Shown here piece by piece: positions 1-10,014 of a stretch of 25,555 bases of DNA (position 1 is the stretch's first letter; the number at the start of each line of letters is the position of its first letter). Made by a program: the position numbers and the translations under genes. Source of the DNA: Ichthyophonus hoferi (lineage: Eukaryota > Opisthokonta > Ichthyosporea > Ichthyophonida > Ichthyophonidae); NCBI GenBank assembly GCA_002751075.1, contig NAOQ01000035.1, positions 72,446 through 98,000 on the forward strand, in the 5' to 3' direction. The notes beneath the pieces are model-generated. The model saw nothing but the letters and a program-made list of their open reading frames with translations. It was not told where the DNA came from and searched no databases.

Positions 1-740
1 TTTTTTTTTTTTTTTTGGTGTATTGTATCACTTTGCTGCTTGTTGTTTTTTTGCGTAGATAATTTACGAGTAAGGTAAGATAGGGTAAGGTAGAATAGGA
101 TAAGATAGGAGGATACACGGTATTATAACATATTGGGTTATTGTTGAAACATGTGAAATATATTATAATGATCCTTTAGTTATTAATTAGCTAACAATGA
201 TCCTTTAATTATTAATTAGCTATCATGTAATGATAATAATGAAATTATCTGTCAAATTTATGTACTAATGATTCAGATTGAGATTAATTCCTGTATACCA
301 AAATATTAAGTATACCGTTTGATCAAGATTTCTCTCTTTTTCTTGTTTTCCCTAGTATTATTACTATCTCTACGCTACCTTCAACATACTATTACGGGCC
401 TCTCTATATTTCTCTTTATGTTCCTCATTCAACTACAAGTAGCTACCATTTTTCTGTATTTTTTCAAGACAATGTAATGACTTGAATAAGTTATTTTTCC
501 TGTTGTGGTCAAGTTACAAGTATTGATGAAACCATTGCAGTCACCATGGCTGTGTGTATATTTATATTCCTAAAGACCTAGGCATTATTGCAATTCTACC
601 CTTCCTCCCTCTTCCTTATATAATATCAACGACTGTAGGTGTATGATATTTAAATAAGGATTTTGATTGGACATTACATATATGGTAGCCATGATACTCA
701 TCCTATGATTACCCGTCATTATACCTTATTATATCCATAG
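1..740. other. Intron or upstream sequence of the C2 gene, no exon seen
   Basis: No convincing coding segment was found. The first supported exon begins at 741 in phase 0 after an ATAG acceptor, so this stretch is most likely part of an upstream intron. It opens with a T tract (1-16), then a GGTAAGATA-like run at about 70-111, then a 29-base direct repeat. Confidence 0.5.
167..223. repeat. 29-base tandem repeat, two copies
   Basis: The unit AATGATCCTTTAGTTATTAA plus the following nine bases (167-195) is repeated from 196 with one or two differences. It lies in presumed intron sequence and looks like a recent local duplication. Confidence 0.8.
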
Positions 741-3700
741 TTCAACGGTAAGAGCGATCCATTTGTCAAGGTCTACATTAAAAAGATTAAAGTGGTTCAG
801 ACAGCCACTAAGCTGGAGACATTATCTCCTGTTTGGGATGAAAGATTTAAAATCCCTCTACCGGTATGTGATTGTTGTTAAAATAAATTGCGTCTGATTT
901 GATATGAAAGAGAGAGAGATGTGATTGGATAGCGAGAGGCAGACATAGTAATATATGATAGTAATAAAATATAACCATGTATGGCAATGGTACAGTATTA
1001 TATTATATTATATCCCATTCTCTCATATCATATCTTACTGTATCGTACCCTATCCTACATGTCATACCATATTATTCAATCTTATACTTATGTTAATGAT
1101 CAATGCCCCTTACCAATCATATCCTTTCTAGTTTTTTCTATTTTTATTTTTATTTTTTAAAAAACTGTTTCTCTAAATAGATAAATTAGTTAACTTGTTA
1201 TGATTGTTTACTTACTACCATGTCTACTATCATACCTACCTACCTACCTACCTACCTACCTACCCACATATACAGTGGCTCAACGGGGTAACCCTAGACT
1301 TTGTGGTGTGTGACTGGGATGCAGTGGGTAACAACGATACCATTGGAACCTTCTCGCTACCCTTAGACGGCGGAGTCCTAGTACCAGATGAGTTTGATCG
1401 TATGTCGTTCGGGCCCACCTGGATGGATGTTTACTATAAAGGAAAGGTGTTTGGCAGCCTACAGATGTCGTGTTACTTTGAGGAGCCAGGCATGGACTAT
1501 AAGAAGAGGGTGGTTCGAGTACGTGCAGACCTGTCCCTCTTCCTCTCCTCTCCTTCTCCCTCTCCCTCCTTTAAACTCCCTCTGTGTGTATGTGTACTGT
1601 TTTTATAACATAACATAACATCTTATGCCATACTGTATCATACCATAACATCCTATACCATATCATACCATACCACGTCATTGTCTTACACCAACAAAAG
1701 TACCGCAAAATATCCCTTCTATAGCTAATGATGGTATTAGATTAAAGTGGGAAAATCAATCAAACTATTGTATTAAAATATAATATAGGAGGGTGCTATA
1801 GCATCTTACATCATATTCTTATGCTATTTCTTATTATAGTATTATGCCATCATTCCTATCCTAACTAAATAAGCACTGGTACCTATTAGACGCCAGGACA
1901 GACTCCAGGCCAGACCCCAGTTAGTGGTCTATCCCCTCTTGCTGCCCCTCGTCCTTCTGAGAGTATGTGCGCCCACTTCTTGCTCATCTGCATTTAAACA
2001 TGGATATTCCATTGGTCTGGCTTCTTTTAAACGTCTTTAAATGTATATATAGTTTATAACTTATAATTCCGCCCTATCATAGACCTAGTATTTTTTTATT
2101 TATATCTTTTGTATCCTCTTATAAAAAAATTTAAATATTTATTTCTCTCGTCCAGTTTCAATGCACTTAACCAGTCAATCAATTCTTCAACATAACTATA
2201 TATAACGCTATACTGACCAGCCACAACCAACCACAACCCCCATCTTCCCCACAGTGTCGGCTATTAATTGGGGTAAACTACGTCTAGAGATACTCGATGC
2301 CACGGGCCTACCTGATAAGGACTATATACCCTACGTCAGAATCAAGGTGGATGACGTCACTATCTCCAAGTCTGCCCCTGTCAGTCCAGGCAATCACGTA
2401 ATGTTTAGACACGCAGATGTAGTTGCCTTGGCTCGACCTGCGGAGGTAAAGTGTAGTAGTTATGTGTGTGTGTGTGTACATTCCACTGTCGCTTTCTCTC
2501 TTTGCCTATATATCTTATAACTCCCTGTGCTTATTTTTCTTCTAAGTCTACGTACTAACCGAAATATAATCATCTCTCCTAAGTAGAAAACGGAATGAAA
2601 GCAACTAATCTAAATAGAATGGACAGTTAAATATACTGGTTATTGCGGGACTATATATATATAAAGTGATTGATTGGATAGAATGAATGTTTATTAATAG
2701 ATATGTCTTGGGGTTGTCTTTTATCTTACTAATTATTGGACTATCCTTGAGCCTTTGATTCACTCTCTCATTACTATTGGCTGCTAAAAGTTGAAGGTTG
2801 CGTTGTTATTGGAGTCTTTAAATGTATATATAGGCATGTTAACAAGTATACCGATGAATAATAACACCGACATGTACTTTTATAAAGAAATTAAACTATT
2901 GGATAACCAATAGGCATGAATCTTACCAACCATGCTCCAATCAGGGTGTGACGATCAACATCAAAATCAGTCATGCAGCCAAGACCTTGCAACTGATTAG
3001 TGGAGCCAAGATAAGTCATGCTTCCTACGTCATGGATAAAGATCTGACCCTGTCAGACTTTTTACCCACCTCTGCTGTCCCTGGTATGACCACGTGTTGA
3101 TTGGCAGATATATAATATCGTGATTTCTTGATATTGTGATATAAGTATCTACATCACATATACACTGCCTTGTATTGTTACATGCATACATATATAACTG
3201 TACATACATACATATATAATTGTACATACATACATATAGATATATTTTCTACCACTCCCACTGTACTTATATATATATATTTATCATTACAATGAATACC
3301 TAATAAGAATGAATTGTTTTATTAAACAATACCTCTGATTGGTTGGATCCTCTTCAAGTCTTTCGTTGGAGAAATCTTTTTTCATTTTCATTTCTACTGA
3401 CTCCATCTATGCCATTTTATTATCCAGTCCTTTCTCCCCTTTAAAATTTGTATTTTTTCCATTGGTGTATACGATTCCTATTTGTATACGTCATGTCTAG
3501 AGAAATATTAAAGCTTTTAAAATATATATTGCACGGCCAATCATTATCCTCATTGGAAGCCCGACGTCATTAATTTGTACTCAACCCAACTCTGGAATGC
3601 ATTATAATTTATTTAATTGATTCTATTCGCTGAATGCCTTTAACTGACATGCATGACTAGCTGTGTATGTGGCGAACTTCCATTAATGAGACATAATTAA

Positions 3701-4061
3701 ATGGACTGCTTGACCCGCTTGGCCCGCTCGTCTGTTGGCCCATTGACCCTGTATGATTCATGGTCATGGTACTAACTATTCCTTGCAGTGGGCGGTAAGG
3801 AGACGGTGGAGACTGTAGCGGAACTCATGGCCAATGACAATGCGAAGGACCTCTGCCATACTACTGGTTCCTTAGTGGTAAGCCAATTGCCTCCCATGTT
3901 CTCTATATCTCCTTATCCTATTGGCGCCCAATCATCCTTAAGCAGTTTTAATTATGATATCTCACTCTCACCCCCTGGTATATTAATTAAAACAATACTA
4001 ACTAATACCCTATTCCTTTCAGGTTAAACTAAGATTCAAGCTTACTTGGGACAGGACATGA
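741..4061 (+). CDS. C2-domain protein, tricalbin/extended-synaptotagmin-like (3' part, seven exons)
   Basis: Seven exons join in one open frame to 298 residues and a stop: 741-863, 1276-1518, 1890-1962, 2255-2445, 2945-3083, 3789-3877 and 4023-4061. All introns are GT-AG and phases match throughout. Exons 1-2 form most of a C2 domain. GKSDPFVKV opens it, SPVWDERF is the typical middle motif, and CDWDAVGNNDTIG is the third calcium loop. Visible calcium-ligand aspartates are D6, D54, D56 and D62 of the fragment; the first loop aspartate would lie upstream. Exon 3 encodes a Pro/Gly/Thr linker with a PGQT repeat. Exons 4-7 begin GKLRLEILDATGLPDKDY, a second C2-like domain that keeps the fold but lacks the DWD-type loop, so it probably does not bind calcium. 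C2 domains bind phospholipids; tandem arrays of this kind occur in ER-plasma-membrane tethers. The tricalbin assignment is inferred: the transmembrane and SMP domains would lie left of the window. Other multi-C2 families are possible. Confidence is high for exons and C2 fold, moderate for family. Confidence 0.75.
985..1090. repeat. Degenerate pentamer-like low-complexity tract
   Basis: An AT-rich run of imperfect CATATC, TATCC and ATACC units in the intron between 863 and 1276. A similar tract (ATAACAT, ATACCAT) occupies about 1605-1680 in a later intron of the same gene. These are simple-sequence expansions with no coding potential. Confidence 0.55.
1233..1264. repeat. (TACC)8 microsatellite at a 3' splice site
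   Basis: Eight exact TACC units end twelve bases before the exon starting at 1276. The pyrimidine-rich repeat probably serves as the polypyrimidine tract of that acceptor. Confidence 0.9.
3181..3238. repeat. CATACATATATAA-type short tandem repeat
   Basis: Two to three imperfect copies of a roughly 22-base unit built from CATACATATATAA and TTGTA, within an intron of the C2 gene. Confidence 0.7.
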
Positions 4062-4166
4062 AAGGCCTTTACATCTTAAGAAACCAATAATACACTGATT
4101 TTAAATTGAATAATAATTGTACTACTAGCTGTTTCTCTTTAGACATGTATCGAGGTGATATTCCTA

Positions 4167-4172
4167 AATAAA
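4167..4172 (+). terminator. Poly(A) signal AATAAA of the C2 gene
   Basis: AATAAA lies about 106 bases after the TGA stop at 4059-4061, a usual distance for a 3' UTR signal. It is the first canonical hexamer after the stop. Confidence 0.55.
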
Positions 4173-5298
4173 CATGCCTAAAGATATAGAGACCTAGCCC
4201 TTATTTTACCCTGGTGTGATGTAAAAGCCCATATGTTTTGATACTATGTATTGACAAGATCGATTCATTTGTTAGCAAACGTATTCGATTAATTAAAATA
4301 AGACTAATCATTGCATTACTACTTGTTATCAGGGTTTTAGTCAAACTATGTGTTCATTCGTAGTTAACTCTCTTGTAGCAGATATGAATATCTTAATAAT
4401 TATATACTATAAAATATTGATTTAACGTACAACACATTTGTAACTTTTCGAAAGTGGAATACTACTACAAAGCCTGTATACAATTATAAAGTACAGAAGT
4501 CATTGATAAAAAACGAGTTTATAAAAAAGATTTTCCACACAATAGCCTTTATTGTTATAAAATAATATAACTGGGAATATAGGTATACGATTGAAAATTG
4601 CATGGTATCAACGACTATTGAAATAATATATATGTAGTAGATATAGGATTGTAAGCCGGAAGATAGTAACAATAGTGTTTACTTGCAAGGATTTGGGGTT
4701 AGATAGGAAGGTAGGGCTAAGGCAGTCGACCTATAAATTAGTAAATATTATGTTATGCTATTTTCTAGCATAGTACATTGTGTTGTTTTTGTGTATTAAA
4801 GTATATTATATTGTATGGTATTTTAATATATCAATACAGTTTAAATTAGGCTATAATTGGTTAATGATTTTAACTATATCCACCGGAGATTGCAACAACG
4901 CTTTTTAACCGATAAAAGGCATGTTATGTTTCTCCTCAATAAGGGTCAGGTAATCCGACTGTGCTTATCAGGTTTAAGGGTGTGTGAATCTCTCGTTAAA
5001 CAGGCATCAACTACAACAACTGGGTGGTGGGAGCCTTTCTATTTCCTCTGCATGTTTTATTAATGAGCATTGACGCTATATTTATATATTCCGCCTTATA
5101 TCAGCTCGTTTTAAAGAAAGACATTTATTTTATTCAACAACCACGTTAACAACTTACTTGCATATGCAGATATGTATATATCTACCTAAATTTAAAGTTA
5201 TGACATAAAGCCTTGAGTCTAGTATAGGGTATCTATATACATTCTATCCCACCCATTGTACTCCTCTCTCTTCCTCTTCCTCCCCTTCTCTCCTCTAG
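4173..5298. other. Intergenic AT-rich stretch without a supported gene
   Basis: This stretch separates the C2 gene's poly(A) signal from the orphan exon. It holds one short open stretch (4857-5063) that begins with TTG, not ATG, and resembles no known protein. A long CT-rich tract at about 5240-5296 leads into the acceptor of the orphan exon. Confidence 0.5.
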
Positions 5299-5740
5299 AC
5301 GGTATTAACGTCAATAGGGATGTTAAGGATGAGGGAAAGATCGGGAGCTGTATTGTGATTGGTGTAAACATGGATGCCAAGGAGATTGCCAAGAATTCCC
5401 TAGCCGAGATGTATGTGCACGTACCACAATACTTCCTTCCTTAAATAGAAAACTTTCTTCAAATCCCATTGAAGATTCTTACCTACCAACTTACAAGTAC
5501 AATCCGAATATTATAAAGGCAGTGGTTACTACACTTGTTTGTAAATTGGCTCTCTGTGGTTAGCGAGTTATATTTTAATATTTTATATATATTATATAGG
5601 GAGGGAGGGAGGTACGTATGTATGTATGGGTAGTTCTGTATACTTATGCACAGACTTATTCTCTCTTTCTCTTTTCATTTCTAATTATGTACCCACCTGC
5701 ACCTGGAATTAGCGAAAAGATACTTCAATGCAAGATATGA
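5299..5740 (+). CDS. Orphan exon plus possible short terminal exon, function unknown
   Basis: The segment 5299-5410 follows a long CT-rich tract ending in CTCTAG. It reads 36 open codons (GINVNRDVKDEGKIGSC, then IVIGVNMDAKEIAKNSLAE) and stops at a consensus GTATGT donor. A pyrimidine-rich tract ending ATTAG at 5712 is followed by a phase-compatible 28-base segment, 5713-5740, giving IEKILQCKI and TGA. The amino-acid content looks like genuine protein, unlike the AT-driven frames nearby. No start codon or upstream exon was found between 4062 and 5298. The exon starts in a phase requiring one preceding base, which the C2 exon ending at 3083 would supply, so it could be an alternative 3' end of that gene. 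It could equally be the end of a separate small gene or a relic. Without splicing, the frame runs on to a TAA at about 5444. Confidence 0.4.
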
Positions 5741-5945
5741 TATGATATGGCATGATGTAATATAATACACTTTAATACATAGTATAGTATAATGTAGTAA
5801 AATGTAGTAAAATATAATACCGTATAGTATAGGATAATATAATACAACATAAAATAACATAGCATGGCATAATATCGTATAATATCGTAAAATATATTAA
5901 AATATAATATAGTATAATATAATACAACATAATATAACATGGCAC
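5741..5945. repeat. Degenerate TATAATATA-type low-complexity tract
   Basis: About 200 bases of imperfect ATAGTATAATG, AATATAATAC and ACATAATATAACAT units with no exact period. The long minus-strand open frames here encode only Tyr, Ile, Leu and Cys runs and are artefacts of the repeat. Confidence 0.75.
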
Positions 5946-5949
5946 ACTC

Positions 5950-6170
5950 ACTACATCCAACAAATGTCTAGTTAGGTCATTATATGTTCCAATGGATTAT
6001 TCCAATAAGACCTTTTATTTTACCTAATTTATACCTCAATGTTCTTATGCATTTGATATTCATAACTAACCTAAATACACATTACATCTAACAAATCTAT
6101 AGCTAGATCATTTTATCTTCCAAAAGATAATTCCAATAAACCCTTTATTTTATCTAATTAATATCACAAT
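5950..6170. repeat. Diverged direct repeat, about 95 bases per copy, 131-base period
   Basis: Copy 1 (about 5950-6045) and copy 2 (about 6081-6170) share, in the same order, ACATCCAACAAAT, TAGTTAGGTCATT, TTCCAATAA, CCTTTTATTTTA and CCTAATT-like blocks. They have diverged by many substitutions, so the duplication is not recent. Both lie downstream of the minus-strand F-box gene and carry TTTATT, which reads AATAAA on the minus strand. Confidence 0.75.
6144..6149 (-). terminator. Candidate poly(A) signal of the F-box gene
   Basis: TTTATT on the plus strand reads AATAAA on the minus strand, about 230 bases past the stop at 6378. A second AATAAA reads at 6374-6379 but overlaps the stop codon, and another lies at 6014-6019 in the other repeat copy. 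Which one is used cannot be decided here. Confidence 0.35.
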
Positions 6171-6377
6171 GCCACCATAAAACACACCCAATATGCATTA
6201 TGTGGCTCTGATTCTAAAGCTCTGGGTCCCATCATACACAAGAGAAGGTTCTATCCTACGATTATCTCTGTTATATTAACTACGTTCACAGAACATCTCC
6301 ATGCTCTCATACCCCGTCCACTCTTCCGAATAATATTTTTAGAATTAGCACTTTAGCCGACAATTCTTTCTACTTTA

Positions 6378-7733
6378 TTAATCGTCTATTTCATCCATGC
6401 TTGTTAAAGTAGTATCAGAATCCTGTTCAATATTATCCCAAAACATACCACCCAGGAAGTGAATTAGATAAAGCATGCCCATGGGAGGATCTATGTCTGG
6501 GCCTAGTGGGAGGTTAAATCTGCCTATATTATGGTCAGCTCGTGACACCTTCACGTTTTTAGATAACTCACGGGTATCTGTATCTAAATTAACTATAACG
6601 TGTTCCAGGTTAGGACAGGCCGCCAGGCACCTAACCTCATGTACCGAAGAATGATATAAGTTGATCCTCTCCAGGCTGTAACATCCAACCAACGCATCTA
6701 TTGTATGCACGCCCGTGCTGTTTAAGTCTAAATTTTTGAGTGCTTTTAGTTGCCCTATAGGCCTTACATCCGAGAGGGAGAAATTGCAAGAGATATTAAG
6801 AGATGCCAGTATACTAAAATTAGCTATTACGGCAAGATCAGTGTTCAACAAGCTGGTTTGGTGAAGTGTAAGCTTTAGTAACCTTGTCCGAGACGGACCC
6901 TTTGCCAGCTTCGCCAACTGGACGATTCGCATGCCACTCAGGTTAAGAGCAGTAAGAGAAAGATTGGAAAGATGGCTTACATCAATAGCCAGGGTTCTAT
7001 TATCAACGTGGTGCCAGCTCAGAGATGTGAGCGAGACCTTCTCTAACCGTAAACATTTACTCAAGGGCTCAAGAATATTTGCGTATTGCTCGGATGCAAG
7101 GATACCTGACCATACTATCTCTTTCAATTTGGGGAGCTTATTTAGACCCGATAAGTTTTCTCTGCGACCATCTCCGCAATTTATCACTACGGTTTCCAGA
7201 GAATCGCATCCGACAAGCGCGTCTAAATGAGCACCAAGGCATGGTAAACAAATAAGACGAAGAGATTCGATGTGGTGAAGATGGCGAAGGAAACGAAGAG
7301 AAGTGGCGGCAGAAAAACGTGGCCAAACTACTTCAAGACTTTTGAGGATAGCACAAGATAAAAGGGCTGAGTTGAACTGACGTTGATATCTGCTAATTTC
7401 ATTCTCTGCGCCTTTGTCGATGTGTAGAAGGAGGCTTGTAATGGTTTGGCCCCACGCTTTAAGACCTGTAAGGTTTGTGTTGAAATTGTCTTTTCGAACA
7501 TATATTGTTGTCACACCACGATAAGGTGTATTTTTGATGCGCTCGTTCCAATTACTACATACGGCGCTTACGTTTAGACGGTCCTTCACATCTAGAAAAC
7601 TAAAAATTATAGACCAAATCTCTACCGGGTGGGCCTTGCTATAGTCGTGCTTGATCACAGGGTGGTCGTCAGACTCCGTAGAATACTCGTGGCGGAGAGA
7701 AGACTTACTAGTCATATATCTTTTACTCTCCAT
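6378..7733 (-). CDS. F-box / leucine-rich-repeat protein
   Basis: A single uninterrupted frame of 451 residues on the minus strand. The F-box lies at about residues 35-74 (HPVEIWSIIFSFLDVKDRL, then the VCSNWNERI helix). From about residue 110 to 400 follow irregular leucine-rich repeats, clearest as LKSLEVVW, LTALNLSGMRI, LASLNISCNFSLSDV, LKNLDLNSTGVHTIDALVG and LERINLYHSSVHEV. An acidic tail ends TSMDEIDD. F-box proteins of this type bind Skp1 and present substrates, held by the repeats, to SCF ubiquitin ligases; the substrate here is unknown. The frame is open up to 7856, but the only earlier candidate start is TTG. The first ATG is at 7733, with A at -3, and the extra upstream codons contain an (ACT)n-derived Ser run that reads as leader sequence. 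The gene has no introns, unlike MTFP1 and SPTLC1 beside it, which suggests a retrogene or an expanded intronless family. Confidence 0.85.
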   Translation of the reverse strand: MESKRYMTSKSSLRHEYSTESDDHPVIKHDYSKAHPVEIWSIIFSFLDVKDRLNVSAVCSNWNERIKNTPYRGVTTIYVRKDNFNTNLTGLKAWGQTITSLLLHIDKGAENEISRYQRQFNSALLSCAILKSLEVVWPRFSAATSLRFLRHLHHIESLRLICLPCLGAHLDALVGCDSLETVVINCGDGRRENLSGLNKLPKLKEIVWSGILASEQYANILEPLSKCLRLEKVSLTSLSWHHVDNRTLAIDVSHLSNLSLTALNLSGMRIVQLAKLAKGPSRTRLLKLTLHQTSLLNTDLAVIANFSILASLNISCNFSLSDVRPIGQLKALKNLDLNSTGVHTIDALVGCYSLERINLYHSSVHEVRCLAACPNLEHVIVNLDTDTRELSKNVKVSRADHNIGRFNLPLGPDIDPPMGMLYLIHFLGGMFWDNIEQDSDTTLTSMDEIDD

Positions 7734-8103
7734 AATACAATATTTTCTGTTAAAAGTACCCAAATGTCTTGCTTGTGGCAGGGTCTCAGCTCGTCCGTCC
7801 CATCGAGTCTTTCTACTACTACTACTACTACTGGAAAAAAAAGCAAACAATAACAAGCGATGAAACCAATAAACCTTTATAGGCCTATTAAAATTATACT
7901 ACATTATTCACTAGACAAACCAGATAAATTAATTTCTGGTATCATTTAAAGACAACGGCATGATAATAGAGGGAGTATTTTTTAAATGGCAAATATCTAG
8001 TCACGGCCGTTTTGTTTTGCATTTCATTTATAATCAGATGGCGACATTCTAATATCATAACCATACGCACTACCCATTTGAATGTTATGTTATCTGGTTG
8101 GTA

Positions 8104-8111
8104 TGACGTCA
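8104..8111. promoter_or_regulatory. CRE-like palindrome TGACGTCA
   Basis: A perfect TGACGTCA palindrome, the classical ATF/CREB bZIP binding site, about 370 bases upstream of the F-box start codon. A second perfect copy is at 9236-9243 in the same intergenic region. Function is inferred from the motif only. Confidence 0.3.
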
Positions 8112-9235
8112 TAATTCTGCACGAATACCAGGTGTTAGGATTGGTCGGGGGGGAATGACATGAACCAAAGCCCAGGATAATAGCATACCTAATGAAACTG
8201 TCGCAAAAGTGGTGTTGGTTACGCATCTGTAAGACAAATATTTGGGTAGATGCATATGTTCCAGGTCTCATCAGTTATTTAACCGAACCAGTTGTAAATA
8301 CTGGTTAATTAGTACTACCATTTGATTGCGATGTAACATGTAGTGCTCCGATAGCAAGACTCACATGATATTTATACTTAAGATGTTATAAAGTGTTTAC
8401 GAAAAGAATGTCGCACTAAGGCTGAGGTGGCATGTCAAAGATTATGAGAAAAATGATACTGTCAAAGTCGAGTTTTTGATAGTGAGCTAAGTTGACAATA
8501 TCGGCAAGTAAAAATACCAGACCCACGGATTTTTATTCATATCAGTTATGGCCAAGTAATTAGTCGGTACATTGAGGCGGCTCGGTGTAAGTTGTTGAAA
8601 GCAACCATCCTAAAGGTACACACTGCATTTCCTTGTTTATTAGAGATTAACCCATTCCACGACTTCACTAACTGTATTATGCGGCTTGCTATACCTCCTG
8701 TGTATTGAGTATTCCACCTTTCTTTTAGCACCTTAATATAACCATTTGTATGATTAATAAAAATATAACGATTTACGGATTTTATTTTTCAAACCCAGAA
8801 TATATCGGGCCTATGAGTATATATGACGTCTTTTCAAGTTAAAAATAAAAACAATAAAATTATAGAATCCTATTGGTCTGTAGTAAAGCAGTAGGATCGA
8901 GCCTTCTTGAGTATTATCGGACTAATTGGGTGAATCACTCTACATAGGGATTGGCTGAAAATACCATGGACGGTGTCAGTGTAGCTGGCAGCGCAAACTG
9001 GAAGCATAGTGTTATCTTTTTATTGCGGTCCATACTTCCATAAAATAAAAATATCGTAATTCAAAAAAATAAATTTTAGTTACAGCATTAATTGGTTAAG
9101 GACTGTCTAGAGATCTGGCTATTTTCATATTCAAAGGTATGACCATACATCAGTTCAGGCCTGCAATATATTCTTTTGAGGTCAGATGGCTAATCCAAGA
9201 TTACTAGATTAGAGTGGCACAATTCTCGATAAACA

Positions 9236-9243
9236 TGACGTCA
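9236..9243. promoter_or_regulatory. CRE-like palindrome TGACGTCA
   Basis: A second perfect TGACGTCA site in the F-box/MTFP1 intergenic region, about 1.1 kb upstream of the MTFP1 start codon and close to several ATTGG boxes. No other evidence of function is visible. Confidence 0.25.
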
Positions 9244-9471
9244 TTAGTTGCAGATCATTGGATTCCTTAAACTAATCGCATTCACCGCCGATTACTTATT
9301 ATAATCGACACTTAATTGGCTGACTGGTATCTCTTATTTGCCATTTTTTTTTAAGTAGTATATGCTGAAAAGAGGAAACAAATATGACATTAAACTGGAT
9401 TCATAATAAAACTCTAGCGTTGGTGTCTATTACTATTACTTTTGTAAGCAGACCAATCCTGAATCAGCCCC

Positions 9472-10014
9472 AATATAAATATAATGACTAATTAAATTGT
9501 TTATTGGATTTTAGGAGGATTTTTCAATTCCAAAATAATGATTTCAGGTGATATTGAGTATTTTGTTGATAGATTACAGTACGGAACAGGGCTCACATTG
9601 TATATCTGTGTATGAAAACATGAAAGTTAATATTCAATTATTCCAGCCAATATCCGTACACATAACTACATGATCTAGATTATAAAGTGATGCAATAGGG
9701 CAATAATAATAAATAATCAATAAACAAAATGTACTAATATAAATATAATGACTAATTCAATTATCTTCTAGATTTTAGGGAAACTTTTCAATTCCAAAAT
9801 AATGATTTCAGGTGATATTGATATTTTGTTGATAGATTATAGTAAACGGAACAGGGCTCACGTTGTATATCCGTGTACAAAAACAGGAAAGTTAATATTC
9901 AATTACTCCAGCCAATACCCGTGTACGACGATTATATGGATCTAGATCTATAAGGTGATTCAGTAGAGCAATAGGGCATATTAAAAATAAATAATCAGTA
10001 AACAAAATATACTT
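9472..10014. repeat. 264-base tandem duplication, two copies
   Basis: Copy 1 starts at 9472 and copy 2 at 9736, both with AATATAAATATAATGACTAA. They remain collinear through TTTTCAATTCCAAAATAATG, GATTTCAGGTGATATTGA, GGAACAGGGCTCAC, AAAGTTAATATTCAATTA, CCAGCCAATA and AATAAATAATCA, ending TAAACAAAAT. Scattered substitutions and small indels separate them, so the duplication is old enough to have diverged yet most blocks survive. There is no open frame and no terminal inverted repeat. It may be a decayed satellite unit or a duplicated regulatory segment. Confidence 0.9.

Noticed and set aside
4857-5063. Plus-strand 68-codon frame between the C2 gene and the orphan exon
   Set aside because: It begins with TTG, has no acceptor/donor pair fitting the orphan exon's phase, and shows no known motif.
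5725-5963. Minus-strand frames rich in Tyr, Ile and Leu
   Set aside because: They are translations of a TATAATATA-type low-complexity tract.
6931-7326. Frames on both strands overlapping the F-box gene
   Set aside because: They are shadows of the F-box/LRR coding sequence.
7734-7856. 41-codon N-terminal extension of the F-box protein with a Ser run
   Set aside because: Its first codon is TTG; the first in-frame ATG is at 7733, and the Ser run comes from an (ACT)n repeat.
7942-8271. Minus-strand 109-codon frame upstream of the F-box gene
   Set aside because: It starts with ATG but has no recognisable motif, an unremarkable composition and no clear poly(A) signal, and it lies where the F-box promoter should be.
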